64,000 nucleotides of DNA from Actinopolymorpha pittospori (GTDB taxonomy: Bacteria; Actinomycetota; Actinomycetes; Propionibacteriales; Actinopolymorphaceae): the NCBI RefSeq assembly GCF_014873875.1, contig NZ_JADBEM010000001.1:434001-498000 (forward strand), read 5' to 3'. The notes below the pieces were generated by a model, which made no database searches, was not told the origin of the DNA, and worked only from the letters and a program-made list of their open reading frames with translations. The translations under genes were made by a program, and so were the position numbers. Below are positions 49,643-59,781 of the stretch, piece by piece (within the stretch, counting starts at the first letter, position 1; every line of letters starts with the position of its first letter).

Positions 49643-51604
49643 GTGCCAATCGACCTCGAGAGTGTCGTCCGCGCCATCGCTTCCGTGGGCGCGTCCTGGG
49701 AGGCCGGCGAGACCAGCCTGACCCAGTTGACGGACAGTGAACGCGCCACCCGGCTGGGATTTGTTCCCGGTCCGGGCCAGCTCCCGATCCGGGAGCGGGA
49801 ACAGATCGCCACTGCCCGGCACGAAGTGCATCTTCAGTCCCTCGCGGCGCAAGCCACGCCCGGCCTCGTCGATTGGCGCAACGTCGGCGGGGTCAACTAC
49901 ATCAGCGCGATCAAGGACCAGGGCGGCTGCGGTTCCTGCGTCGCCTTCGGCGTAAGCGCCGCCATCGATGCGGCGATGCGTATCAATCGGCAACTTCCTT
50001 TCGGCAGTCCTGACGCGGGGCTGCTGCAGGACGTGTCAGAAGCTCAGCTTTTCTACGGCGCCAGCAGGACCTGTGATGTCGGCTGGGATCCAGCCGGCGC
50101 GCTGGCGTACTGCACGCGTACCGGACTCGTCCCCGAGAGCTCCTACCCCTACACGGCCGGGAACCAACCCGGACGTCTGCCAAACGACTACCAACAAGAC
50201 CTCACGCAGCTGGCGCAGTATCGAAGCCTGACAGACCACACCGCCACGAAGTCGAGCCTCGACCAACATGGTCCCCTTGTCACGGGCTTCACCGTGTACG
50301 ACGACTTCTACACCTACAAGAGCGGCGTCTACACCCACCAGCACGGCGACTATGCCGGCGGCCACTGCGTATGTGTGATCGGCTACGACGACACCCGACA
50401 GGCCTGGCTGTGCAAGAACCAATGGGGCACCGATTGGGGCGAGTCAGGCTACTTCTGGATCGGCTACGGGCAGTGCGGCATCGACGCGGAGATGTGGGAG
50501 ATCACCAGCTTCGCGCGGATCTACTCGGCCGTACCCAGTTCCGCGACGGCCCTGGCCGGATTTCCTGTCCACGGCGCCTCGTCCCGGCTCTATTACATGG
50601 GTGGCGAACAACACGTTCACGAACTCGGCTGGAACGACCGCTGGTACCAGTCGGACCTGACCACCCGGGCCGTCGGCGCCCCACGACCGGCTGCCCACAC
50701 CTCGATGACCGGTTTCGCTGTCAGCGGCCGCGACTCCAGGGTCTACCACCTCACTACCGACGGTAGCGTCAACGAACTCTGGTGGTCCGGAGGCTCCTTC
50801 TGGGACACCGGTTGGCATGACTCCAATCTCACGGTGGTCACCGGTGCCCCTCGGGCCCGCCCCGGAAGTGCCATCGGGAGCCTTGCCATAGCGGGCACCG
50901 ACTCACGGGTCTACTACGTCAGCGACGACGGCCACATCCACGAACTGTGGTGGAGCGACCGCTGGGGACACGGCGACCTGTCCGCCCTCACCGCCGCCCC
51001 GGGGGCCGTGACCGGTAGCCCGCTGGCATGTTTCGCCAGCGGTGGCACCCAACCCCACGTCTACTACATCGGCGCTGACGGCCACGTGCACGAACTGTTT
51101 TACAACAGCGACGGCTGGAGCCATCTCGACCTGAGCCAGGCCACCGGCGCGCCGTTCGCGACGGCGGCGAGTGGGCTGGCCTGCTTCGGCATCGGAGGGA
51201 CCTCGCCGAGGGTCTACTACGTCAGCGCCGACGGCCACGTGCACGAACTGAGCTGGTCCAACGCCTGGTACGACCTCGACCTGACCGCCCACACAGGCTC
51301 CAAGCCCGCGTCGGTCGGCACCTCACTGGCCGCCTTCGCCTACGCCGACACGTCGGCCTGGGTGTACTACCTCACCGAGGACGGCCACGTGAACGAACTC
51401 GGCTGGGCCGGGAGTTGGTTCCACAACGACATCACCGCCCTCACCCAGGGCGCTCCCGCCTCGCCGGTCAGCGCGCTCGCCGCCTTCGGCCGGGACGGTT
51501 CCAACCCCCGCGTCTACTACCAGACCGACGACGCACATCTGCATGAGCTGTTCTTCGAGGGCCACTGGGCTCATCTGGACCTGACGACCATGCCGACGGG
51601 CTGA
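49643..51604 (+). CDS. Papain-family cysteine protease fused to a seven-repeat propeller lectin
   Basis: This 653-residue protein has three parts. Residues 1-75 look like a propeptide. Residues 76-295 form a C1A peptidase: oxyanion Gln93 and nucleophile Cys99 in KDQGGCGSC, His241 in GGHCVCVIGYDD, and Asn259 in CKNQWGTDWGESGYFWI. Residues 302-653 hold seven repeats of about 50 residues, each with a VYY strand and an (H/S)-(V/I/L)-(H/N)-E-L motif followed by aromatic-W and D-L/I-T. This resembles the seven-bladed PLL-type or fucose-lectin propellers that bind sugars. No signal peptide is seen. GGGGGG lies just before GTG 49643. A lectin-guided protease acting on glycosylated targets is the inferred role. 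Confidence 0.9.
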   Translation: MPIDLESVVRAIASVGASWEAGETSLTQLTDSERATRLGFVPGPGQLPIREREQIATARHEVHLQSLAAQATPGLVDWRNVGGVNYISAIKDQGGCGSCVAFGVSAAIDAAMRINRQLPFGSPDAGLLQDVSEAQLFYGASRTCDVGWDPAGALAYCTRTGLVPESSYPYTAGNQPGRLPNDYQQDLTQLAQYRSLTDHTATKSSLDQHGPLVTGFTVYDDFYTYKSGVYTHQHGDYAGGHCVCVIGYDDTRQAWLCKNQWGTDWGESGYFWIGYGQCGIDAEMWEITSFARIYSAVPSSATALAGFPVHGASSRLYYMGGEQHVHELGWNDRWYQSDLTTRAVGAPRPAAHTSMTGFAVSGRDSRVYHLTTDGSVNELWWSGGSFWDTGWHDSNLTVVTGAPRARPGSAIGSLAIAGTDSRVYYVSDDGHIHELWWSDRWGHGDLSALTAAPGAVTGSPLACFASGGTQPHVYYIGADGHVHELFYNSDGWSHLDLSQATGAPFATAASGLACFGIGGTSPRVYYVSADGHVHELSWSNAWYDLDLTAHTGSKPASVGTSLAAFAYADTSAWVYYLTEDGHVNELGWAGSWFHNDITALTQGAPASPVSALAAFGRDGSNPRVYYQTDDAHLHELFFEGHWAHLDLTTMPTG

Positions 51605-51613
51605 CCGACCCGG

Positions 51614-51644
51614 GCGCTCCCGGCCATCCCGTGGCCGGGAGCGC
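51614..51644 (+). terminator. Strong stem-loop terminator
   Basis: GCGCTCCCGGCC (51614-51625) and GGCCGGGAGCGC (51633-51644) pair perfectly around seven bases, ten bases past the protease-lectin stop. Confidence 0.85.
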
Positions 51645-51876
51645 TCTGCTCGCCACCGGCCGTCGATGGGTTCCGGTCAGCCCAGAACGCCTGCTTCGTC
51701 TGCGCCGTCCGCCTGATGGGGTTGGTGAACCAGATGCCCGCCCTATGCCATCTCGCCCGGCGGGCACACGCGGGCAGACCGCCCGTCCGCGCTGCCGGGA
51801 CTCCCGCGAAAGGCCCGGCCTCCCTGTGGGCCAACATCCCTTCGCCCGGCACCGCGGTCAGGTCGATGCTCGGGGG

Positions 51877-52500
51877 ATGAGACGTCTCGCGATGTCCGCC
51901 TCGCTCTCGGTCGTCCTACTCGCGACGTCGCCGGTCCTCACCGGCCAGGCTGTCGCCGCCCCACCGGCCACTGCGGCACCCGACCCGCCGGTCGTCGTCA
52001 GCGAGACGTTCGAACCGGCCGACTCCGGTGCCAGCGGGCTGACGTACAGCCAGCGCCTCGTTCCGGTCGGCGCCCCAGCACCGTCGTCTCGGTGGCCACC
52101 CGACACGCTACGGCGACCCTGCTCGCCGTCAACGGACTCGCCCCCGACCGCCACTACGGCGCGCACCTTCACATGAACAGATGCGGCCGCGCACCCGAGG
52201 ACTCCGGCCCTCACACCCAGTGGCACCCCGGACCCGGTCCAGCCGTCGGTCAACCCGAAGTACGCCAACCCGCACAACGAGATCTGGCTCGACTTCACCA
52301 CCGATCGCGACGACAACGCGGTCGCGGCCAGTGAGGTGAGCTGGCCGGTCTGCCAGAATTTGGTCCGGTCGGTGGTGATCCACGAACGGCACCAGTACGG
52401 CGCCGTGGCCCCGCCGGTGAGGCCGGAGACCGACTCGCCTGCGTCGACGTCGACTTCTCCCACGCGGGCGGACACGTCCCCGGCGTCCCGATGCAGTAGG
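51877..52500 (+). pseudogene. Secreted Cu/Zn superoxide dismutase-like protein, frameshifted
   Basis: A signal peptide starts at ATG 51877 (MRRLAMSASLSVVLLATSP). The SOD-like domain then continues in other frames: YGAHLHMNRCGRAPEDSGPH with metal-ligand-like His; DPVQPSVNPKYANPHNEIWL in the next frame; and finally RLACVDVDFSHAGG to a stop at 52500. At least three one-base shifts are needed (near 52080, 52230 and 52410). Family members detoxify superoxide outside the cell. This copy cannot make a full product as read. Confidence 0.75.
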
Positions 52501-52729
52501 TGCTGTTGCCTCAAAGCGCTCCGAGCGACCGCCACCAAGTACGTCGTAGACCCACTTGGTGGCGGCCTCCCGTTGCACAGGTCAGCGCTTACGGCAACTT
52601 CTCCGTCAACCATGGGGTTGACGCTGACTTCTCAGGCGCCTCGATCGGAGGCTACATAGGGCATCCTGTCCGGTGCCTCGAATTTCGGCCGTAAAGGGGT
52701 TATGCGGCCTGGAAGGTGCTGCGGCGCGC

Positions 52730-53407
52730 TCAGGACGTCCAGTGGTTCGACAGTGCGGAACGATTTCCCGCGGAGTCGACAGCGCGGATGAAGCCGCTCT
52801 CGGCGTAGACGCTCTGCCCCATGGGCACGTCGTAGGAGCTCAGGCCGTTGTCGAAGACGATGTCGTACTGCAGGTCGGCCTGCGGGGTGACGTCGTCGGT
52901 GGACTCGTCCCAGAAGAGGTTCCACGAGATGATGTTCGGGTCGAACACGACGCGGGCGTTCATCGGCGCCGCGGGCGGGACCGTGTCCGCGGCCGGCGGC
53001 AGCGCGACCCGAACCGGCTGGCTTGGTGCCGACGTCTGCGGATTCGGGTTGATGACGGGGTTCTCCTTGTAGACCACCGTCAGCTCGTGCGTCATGCCGG
53101 ACCTGAGCCGCTTCATGGTGACCCCCGACTTTGCGCCGAAGCATTCGCCCGTGCCGTTGTCGGAGACGGTGATCGTGTAGGCCTTGAGGTCGTAGTTGGG
53201 CGGCGGATCCCAGGCCAGGGTGATGGTGTTGCCGGACTGGTTCGCGAGGCGGACCGCGAGCGGCGGCAGGGACGAGTCGCCTGCGGCGTTCACTGAGCTC
53301 GCAGTGCTCGCCTGCGCCGCCTGTCCGGTGCCGAGTATCCCGATCCCGCCGATGAGGGCGGCACCGGTCTTGACGATGAATCCCCTGCGGTCGTGCGTGG
53401 AATGCAT
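52730..53407 (-). CDS. Secreted fibronectin-III-like protein
   Basis: The 225-residue protein has a Tat-like signal (DRRGFIVKTGAALIGGIGIL, cleavage near AQA). Two FN3-like domains follow: one with NTITLAWDPPPNYDLKAYTI and one with ISWNLFWDESTDDVT and a closing SGFIRAVDSAGNRS. No catalytic motif is present. ATG 53407 is chosen because the signal starts there. It is the only intact gene between two decayed ones, and its role, perhaps in binding surfaces or polymers, is unknown. Confidence 0.75.
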   Translation of the reverse strand: MHSTHDRRGFIVKTGAALIGGIGILGTGQAAQASTASSVNAAGDSSLPPLAVRLANQSGNTITLAWDPPPNYDLKAYTITVSDNGTGECFGAKSGVTMKRLRSGMTHELTVVYKENPVINPNPQTSAPSQPVRVALPPAADTVPPAAPMNARVVFDPNIISWNLFWDESTDDVTPQADLQYDIVFDNGLSSYDVPMGQSVYAESGFIRAVDSAGNRSALSNHWTS

Positions 53408-53554
53408 GACTCTCCCAACGTCGATAAGTATGACTACCTCATCCACGTTGAACGGCAGGGATTCGGATCCGGTTCATCGGATCACCGCGATTTGTCACGC
53501 ACATCGATCTCACAGGACAAGGCGCATGTCATGTGGTGAGCCCGGTTCGGTGGC

Positions 53555-54606
53555 TCAACGCCGGCGCGATGAAGGTGGGACAGCAGCCACCGAGTCGCGG
53601 ACGACGATGTGCGTGCCGAGCACGACATGCTGGTCACGGTTCGATGCAGGGCGAGGCGAACCGCGGTCCGGCCGAGCTCCTCGTGGGGAACGTGCACGGT
53701 CGTCAGGCTGGGTACGACGTCGACAGCGAGAGGTACGTCGTCGTAGCCGACCACGGAGACGTCGTCGGGTACCCGGACGGTGGCCTCACGAAGCGCCTGG
53801 AGCACTCCGGCCGCGATCATGTCGGTGGCGGCGAAGGTGGCGGTGACGTCGGCGCGGTTGGCGAGCAGGCGCCTGGCCGCTTCGTACCCGTAGGTGCGGG
53901 TGAACGCTCCTGTCAGGACGAGATCCGGGTCGAGCTCCACCCCGAACTTCTGATGTGCGCGACGGAACCCGGCGATCCGTTCCGAGGTGGTGGTAAACCC
54001 CGGCCGCCGGCCGAGGAAGGCGATGCGCCGATGCCCGGCCGACAGCAGATAGCTGGTCAGCGCGTACGCGCCACCCTCGTTGTCGTACTCCACGACGGTC
54101 GCGGGCCCTCCCTCCCCGAGGGAGGGCCGACCGTACAGCACCAGCCGCGACCCGGCCTTGTCCAACGCGTCGGCGACCCGGGCCATGCGCTGGCGGTACT
54201 CCGCATCCTCCCGGCCGACGCCCACGAGGATGACCGCCTCGGCGTGCTGCTCGCGCATCACCTCGATGACCGCGAGCTCGCGCTCCTGGTCGCCCTGGGT
54301 GGTGCACGCCAGGCACAACCGACCATCGGCGGTCGCCTGCTGCTCGACGCCCTGTGCGATGTGGGCGAAGAAGGGGCCGGTCACATCGTCCAGCAGGAAC
54401 GCGACCGTCCTGGTCGAAGCTCCGGCCAGCGCCGGGCGTGCGCGTTCACCACGTAGTCGAGGTCACGCATGGCCCGCTGCACTCGCGCTCGAGTCGCCGA
54501 CGCCACCGGGTAGGTGCCGCCGAGAACCCGCGAGACGGGGAACGGAGACACCGGCTCGTTGCGCCACATCCTTGATCGTGGTGCGCCTGCGGTCGTTCGC
54601 CGGCAT
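53555..54606 (-). pseudogene. LacI-family regulator, three frameshifts
   Basis: ATG 54606 begins a LacI helix-turn-helix (TTIKDVAQRAGVSV). It shifts frame to PVSRVLGGTYPVASATRARV and shifts again before ALAGASTRTVAFLLDDVTGP. The sensor domain then reads cleanly (RIAFLGRRPGFTTTSERIAG; DDVSVVGYDDVPLAV) until a third shift near 53650, after which HVVLGTHIVVRDSVAAV leads to a stop at 53555. An intact protein would be about 350 residues. The neighbouring decayed glycoside hydrolase is the likely former target. Confidence 0.85.
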
Positions 54607-54764
54607 CGTGCACACCCTCCTTCTGTCCGGGTCGCGATCCGACGGCGAAAGGTGTGCGCGGGCCCGGTTCGCTGAACGTCGTCGGATCCGACCGGGCTTG
54701 ATCTGAGTGTAGAGAGCGCTATCTGGATCCGGGGCTCAACGTGGCCAGCGCAGACCACGCCCCA

Positions 54765-54870
54765 ACTCACGCATCGCCGCGCCGTTCCGGGCGCTCCGCC
54801 CGCGTCATGCCTCGGCGGCGCGCACGGCCAGGTCTGAGTCCAGGAGCCGGGTCGGTCACCCAGGCGTGGT
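54765..54870 (-). repeat. Repeat B, copy 2
   Basis: Second copy of the segment at 44318-44435, starting at the stop codon of the GH31 relic. The match is imperfect but runs over about 100 bases in the same order. Confidence 0.55.
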
Positions 54871-56942
54871 CTTCGTGAACGCGGTCGCGAAGATGTGGAT
54901 CGCACCGGACTGCGGCAGCGTGACCGCCACAACCTGCTTACCGGCCTCGATCGTCACGTCGTTGTAGAACACGTGGTAGGCGGTCGTCGGGTAGGCGGGG
55001 CCGGTGGGGATGTTCTTGCCATAGGTGGTGATGGCCGGTTCGGCGCCGTAGCCGGAGGTGTCGGCGCAGCACCAGTTGGGGAAGCCCAGTGACTGCATGC
55101 TGGTGGTCCCGTCGGCGTAGTGGATCGTCACCGGGCCGGAGGTGAAGCCGGCTTCGGAGCCGAGGAACGCCAGGTGGCTGCCCTGTCCCTGGACGGCGAT
55201 CGTCTGGCCCTGGGCCGCCACGTTGTCCGGCGTACCCGGGTCGGCGTCGGGCCAGGTGAAGGCGACCCCGTCGTGGGTGACGGTGCCCCCGGTGGTCGCG
55301 CCTTGCGCGGCGAGGCGTTCGGCGATGTAGCTGGAGCCGCCGCCGTCGAAGTCGCCCGACTCCGGGTCGACCTCGGCCGTGATGGCGGTGTTGTTGAACG
55401 CCGCGGCCAGGGAGGCGTAGGGGACGCTGACCGTGGTGGAGCGGTCGACGCCGCCGATGGCGCTGGTGCCGTAGAGGTCCACCTGCGTCGCGGTGTTCGT
55501 GGCGACGCGCGGCGTCTTGACGTGGACGGTGCCGCCGCGCTCGTCGGCCGCGTAGTACCAGCCACTGTCGGCGCTGTTCAGCTCGGCAGCCGAGGCGACC
55601 TGCGTCAGGCGGGTGTTGCCGGCACGGACGATCTCGGGTGCGGAGCCGGTGTGCACGTGCAGGAAATAGTTTCTGGCGTCGGGCTTGCCGGTGTAGGTGC
55701 CGTCCATGGCGCCGATGCGTACCTGGATGTTGCCACGGCCCCGCTCAGGTGCCTTGACGGTGAACGTCTGCTCGGCGGAGGAGCCCTGCCGGTGATCTCG
55801 GGTGTGACCGTCGTCCTCGTACGCCGTGAAGGTGGTGTCGCCCTGCGGGTAGACGTCGAGGTCGAGTTGGCCGGCGTTCTTGCCCTGCTGCCAGTCCGTC
55901 GTGCCGTCGGGGAACATCGGCACGATCGCGCCGCCCTTGACGAACAGCGGCAGCGTGGACAGCGGCGCCGGGTAGTCGTTCAGGGTGGTCGGCCCCTGGT
56001 AGGTGCGGCCGGTCCAGTAGTCGACCCAGGTGCCCTGCGGCAGGTAGATGCCGTCGCGGGTGTCAGTGTCGGAGTAGACCGGTGCGACGAGGAGGTCCTG
56101 GCCGGCGAGGAACTGGTACTTGGTCTGGTCGCCCCAGGTGGCGGGGTCGTCGGGGTACTCGAGGACGAGCGGGCGGGTGGGGCCGAAGCCGGTGGCGTTG
56201 GCCTGCGCGGCAACCGGTAGCCGGGCCCGACCCAGGCCACGTCGGTCTTGCGGACTGCCACGCCGGCCTCGCCGACCTCGAACGGCTGGGCGGTCAGGTC
56301 CTCCTCGGTCCACAGGCCGAGTTCGATGCCCTTGTCGCGGAGCGCGTCGCCGGTCTGCGGCAGTTCGGTGTAGCCGCAGCCGTAGCCGTCGTTGACGAGC
56401 ATCCAGCCGAGCGGGATACCGCGGGACTCATACCCGTCGGCGATCGCGGTGGAGTCGGTGAGGGTGTCACGTTCACCGCGGGTTGGCGTTGTGGTTGTAG
56501 CAGTCGGCGTCGCCCATCTCCAGGCCGTACATCGGTGGCGCCGCGGGTGAGGGTCTGGGTGGTTTCGTCGTCGTCCCAGCTCAGCGGCTCTGTCTCTGCC
56601 CAGATCGGGTGCTCGTTGGTGGCGTCGTAGAGGGCGAAGCGGAGCGGGTCCTTGAAGACGCGCAGCGCCGCTTTGTCCGTGCGGATCAGGTAGTGGTCGC
56701 CCTGGTCCCTCCACTTTGAGCCGGCCCCGGCGTAGTCGCGTTTGACGACGATGTCCGCGTCGGGTGCGTCCGGGTCGCTGGGTTCGGGGTCGGCGTTGGC
56801 GGGATCGGTGAACTGGCCGTTGGGGGCGAGCCAGATGCGGAACAGGTCGGCATCCTCGAAGACGACTCGCAGTTTCGCGGCGCCTGCTGTGACGGTGTAG
56901 GTGTCACCGTCCGCCTCGAACCCGGTGACCGCGCCAAGCTGA
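54856..56942 (-). pseudogene. GH31-type glycoside hydrolase without its catalytic core
   Basis: The order of a large GH31-like enzyme is recognisable. The N-terminal beta domain (LGAVTGFEADGDTYTV) is followed by MYGLEMGDADCYNHNANPR, then IADGYESRGIPLGWMLVNDG and AVRKTDVAWVGPGYR. The text then jumps to FGPTRPLVLEYPDDPATWGD, the end of the barrel, followed by the DUF5110-like and a C-terminal beta domain ending at 54856. Compared with intact relatives some 150 or more barrel residues between GPGYR and GPTRP are gone, including acid/base residues. At least three frameshifts lie between 56215 and 56540. The 5' end is also cut at about 56942. It cannot be active. Confidence 0.78.
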
Positions 56943-57479
56943 CTGCAGGTTCGGATTGACCAGGACTCGGCCCAAGGCGCCACGGACGGGGCCGGGAACG
57001 CGCTGGCATACGTCTGGCTGCAGGACGGGCGGCTCGTCAACGAGCTTATGCTCGCCGGCGGATACAGCCGGGAATCCACGTCGGGCGACGCGTCGACGTA
57101 CCAGGCCCGGTTCGCGGCGGCCCAGCGGCAGGCGCGGGACTCGAAAGCTGGACTGTGGCAGTCGTGCGTGAACACGTCGAGGCCCAAGACGAGGGTGGAA
57201 GCGTCCGAGCCGAAGCAGGAACCGCACGAGACCCGTCACGAGCCGAAGCCACAGCCGCCGGCACCCCGACCCAAGCCGCCCGCGCCCAAGCCCGAACCAC
57301 CGGCACCGAAGCCAGAACCGCCTGCGCCGAAGCCAGAACCCAAGCCGGACCTCGATCCCCGCTTTGGCACCTGTAAGGAGGCCAACGCCCACGGGTACGG
57401 CCCCTACACGCGAGGCATCGATCCCGAGTACGACTGGTACCAGGACCGCGACCACGACGGTCTCGTCTGCGAACGCTGA
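56943..57479 (+). pseudogene. Thermonuclease (SNase)-excalibur protein, 5' truncated
   Basis: The frame opens at 56943 without a start. It reads QVRIDQDSAQGATDGAGNAL, then AYVWLQDGRLVNELMLAGGY, the C-terminal half of a staphylococcal-nuclease-like domain. A Pro-Lys-Glu repeat linker (PAPKPEPP) follows, then an excalibur calcium-binding domain with DRDHDGLVCER and paired cysteines. The signal peptide and the first half of the nuclease with its catalytic Arg and Asp are missing. An internal ATG at 57048 could make a 143-residue linker-excalibur protein, but nothing supports expression. The cut coincides with the cut end of the GH31 relic. Confidence 0.8.
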
Positions 57480-57530
57480 CCCAGCCAGACACTTACTCAC
57501 TCCGCCGAACGACGACTGACGTGCTTGCTC

Positions 57531-57559
57531 CCTACCGGTTCCCCTCCGGGGCCGGTAGG
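57531..57559 (+). terminator. Stem-loop after the nuclease relic
   Basis: CCTACCGG (57531-57538) pairs with CCGGTAGG (57552-57559), and an inner CCCC/GGGG extends the stem. It lies 52 bases past the stop. Confidence 0.65.
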
Positions 57560-58613
57560 GACGGCATGCCGATGGATCACCCGCCAGGACCGGCGCGCAG
57601 CTGGATCAGACCGCGAAACCTGGCGCCGAGAACGACGGCACCGCGACGGCGTTGCGTGCGGCAGGACGCGCCCCTCTGCTGCGGCTCGGCTGACGAGGTG
57701 AGCACCGTAACGGTCACGCCGGACTCTCGATCTGTGGTGGTCATGCCTAGGAAGGTGTAACCCGCAGTCAGGCTGTGACAGGGCCTCGGTCAGCAGGAGG
57801 CACCTGCGAGGGCAAGACACTTGACTGGATCCGGGCTGACTCGAGCCGGAACGGCCGATCCTTCTCGCTCCCTCGGGCCGTTCTCCCGGTGCGGAGCGGG
57901 CGTTACGCATAATCCGCCACGAACCTTTCCCCCTGATGCCGGCCGAGCCGGCCCTCGCCCGACCACCTGTGCGCCACGGAGGAAAACACGCCCACCAACG
58001 CTGAGCCTTCATGGTCGCCTCCCCAATGGGTACCCGAACCTGCCCCTTCCGTGCGCGCAGGCTATGCCGTAAGTCCCGGTCATGAGGAGCCGATAGTCCC
58101 ATTGTTCTGGCCGTATGTCGGTCGCTATCGTGCTGGTCGAGACGACAGGATGACCATGACTGCGGATCCCCCGGAATGCGATGGGCTCGCGCTACCGGGA
58201 CAGGCTCGCCGCCATCGGTAGGAGTCTGAGCGTGCGCTCGCGTCTCATCTGGTCGGAGGCATCTCGCGGGGATCCGCCAGCAAGGCTGACCCGACCGCGC
58301 TGTCCACTGGAGTGCGCACCGTGAGGGTCAGTCCACAAGCGGTGCGGGAGGCCCTTTCCTTGCAGGCCGCGCCAGGTGCAGTTTGCGGTGACTCTGGCGC
58401 GGCGCTCCGCACCGCTCACAGCGGCCGGTGTAGGTGCTTCCCATGCAGTGCTACACCGGCCGCCGCAAGCAGACCCACTCCCGGCGGCGCTGCCGGGAGA
58501 GGGTCTGCTGTGCCTCCAGGCCGGCCCCCCCTGAGTTCCTGGGGCCGTCGGCACCCAGTGCCGTCGGCCCCCGGTGTCGCTGGCGAGGCTGGGGCCGGTC
58601 GGTTCGGTCGCGT
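57560..58613. other. 1-kb stretch without a recognised gene
   Basis: No family or RNA gene is recognised in either strand before the IS110 remnant. Confidence 0.5.
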
Positions 58614-58886
58614 ACCTTCCTCGGCGCCCGCTACCGACGCATCGCCCGCCGCCGCGGCAACCACATAGCAATCGTCGCCACCGGCAATACCCTGCCCACC
58701 AACGCCTACCACCTACTCGCCGACCCCGACGCCCGCTTCCACGACCTCGGAGCCGACCACGACGAATCGCGCATTAACAAAGAACGCCGCGCCCGCAACC
58801 TGGCCACCCAACTGCAAGCCGCCACCGGCCAAACGATTCTGATCCGTAACGGAAAGGCCGTCATCGTCGACCCCGACGCCGCCTAA
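58614..58886 (+). pseudogene. IS110-family transposase, C-terminal remnant
   Basis: About 90 residues (FLGARYRRIARRRGNHIAIV, then DPDARFHDLGADHDESRINK and ERRARNLATQLQAATGQ) match the end of IS110 transposases of a lineage different from the one at 29650. The catalytic domains are missing. Confidence 0.82.
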
Positions 58887-58979
58887 CCACCACCGACCAC
58901 CCACCCCAGACCGACGACCAACGTTCGGGGTTCGCCGTCTGCCTGGTGACGGTGAGATTTTCGGCTCAGAACCATTGAC

Positions 58980-59700
58980 AGACCTCAGCACGGATCGAGG
59001 CGCAGCCAGCCTCGTGCGATACGCCCGACGGCACCACGCCCGTGAGCTCACCGTCACCGAACCCGCGCACCTGGCCGTGTTCGACGTGCTCGAGACGGCA
59101 CAGGACGGCGATCTTCGGCGCCGCCCGCCGCAGGACCGCCGCGGCGTGCTGGAACGCATGTTCCGCCGCGTCCCACCCCGATCGCCGCTGACCCCTCGCC
59201 ATGCAGCCGCGGCCCCTGACGTCGCGCAGGAGTGGTACGAGGAGAAGGCCGTCGCCGGCATCGAAGGGCTGATGATCAAGCCCGCGAACGGCCCCCACCC
59301 TCCCGGCTGTGGATGAAGTACAAGTCCCGCCAGACCACCGACGCCGTGATCGGCAGGGTCACCGGGAGTGTCCGTCGTCCGTCGGCTCTGCTCCTCGGCG
59401 GTTCGCCTCGGTCGCTGGCTCCACTACGCCGGCCGCACCCCCCATCTCACCGACCCCTGAGCCGCAGCGGTCGGCCCGCTCCTCCTACGCGCCGTCAGCG
59501 GACACCCGCGGCCCGCGCAGCTCACCCTCATCCTGGAGGTCCAAGCCGACCGGGTACGTGCGCGTCGCACCGTTCGTGGTCTGGAGATCCGCGCCGACGT
59601 GGCGACCGACCGGGCACCGCTGGCGCCACGCCGTGCGCATGCTGCGTGTCCGGGCATCGCGCGCCGGGCGAAGAGGTGCCCCTTGATCTCGCCCTCGAGG
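58980..59700 (+). pseudogene. ATP-dependent DNA ligase relic
   Basis: Pieces of a short ATP-dependent ligase appear in successive frames: HARELTVTEPAHLAVFDVL; EWYEEKAVAGIEGLMIKPAN (motif IV); LWMKYKSRQTTDAVIG (motif V, normally WxKxK); then an oligonucleotide-binding domain with LHYAGRTPHLTDP and PAQLTLILEVQADRVRARR. The adenylated Lys motif KxDG and everything before it are absent. Several frameshifts follow motif IV. It cannot ligate DNA. Confidence 0.7.
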
Positions 59701-59781
59701 CCTGATCCCAAAACTGCGCAAATCAGGATTAAAACGTCCGTCACCAAACCGTAATGCAACCTTCTCGGAATCCCGGATCTC

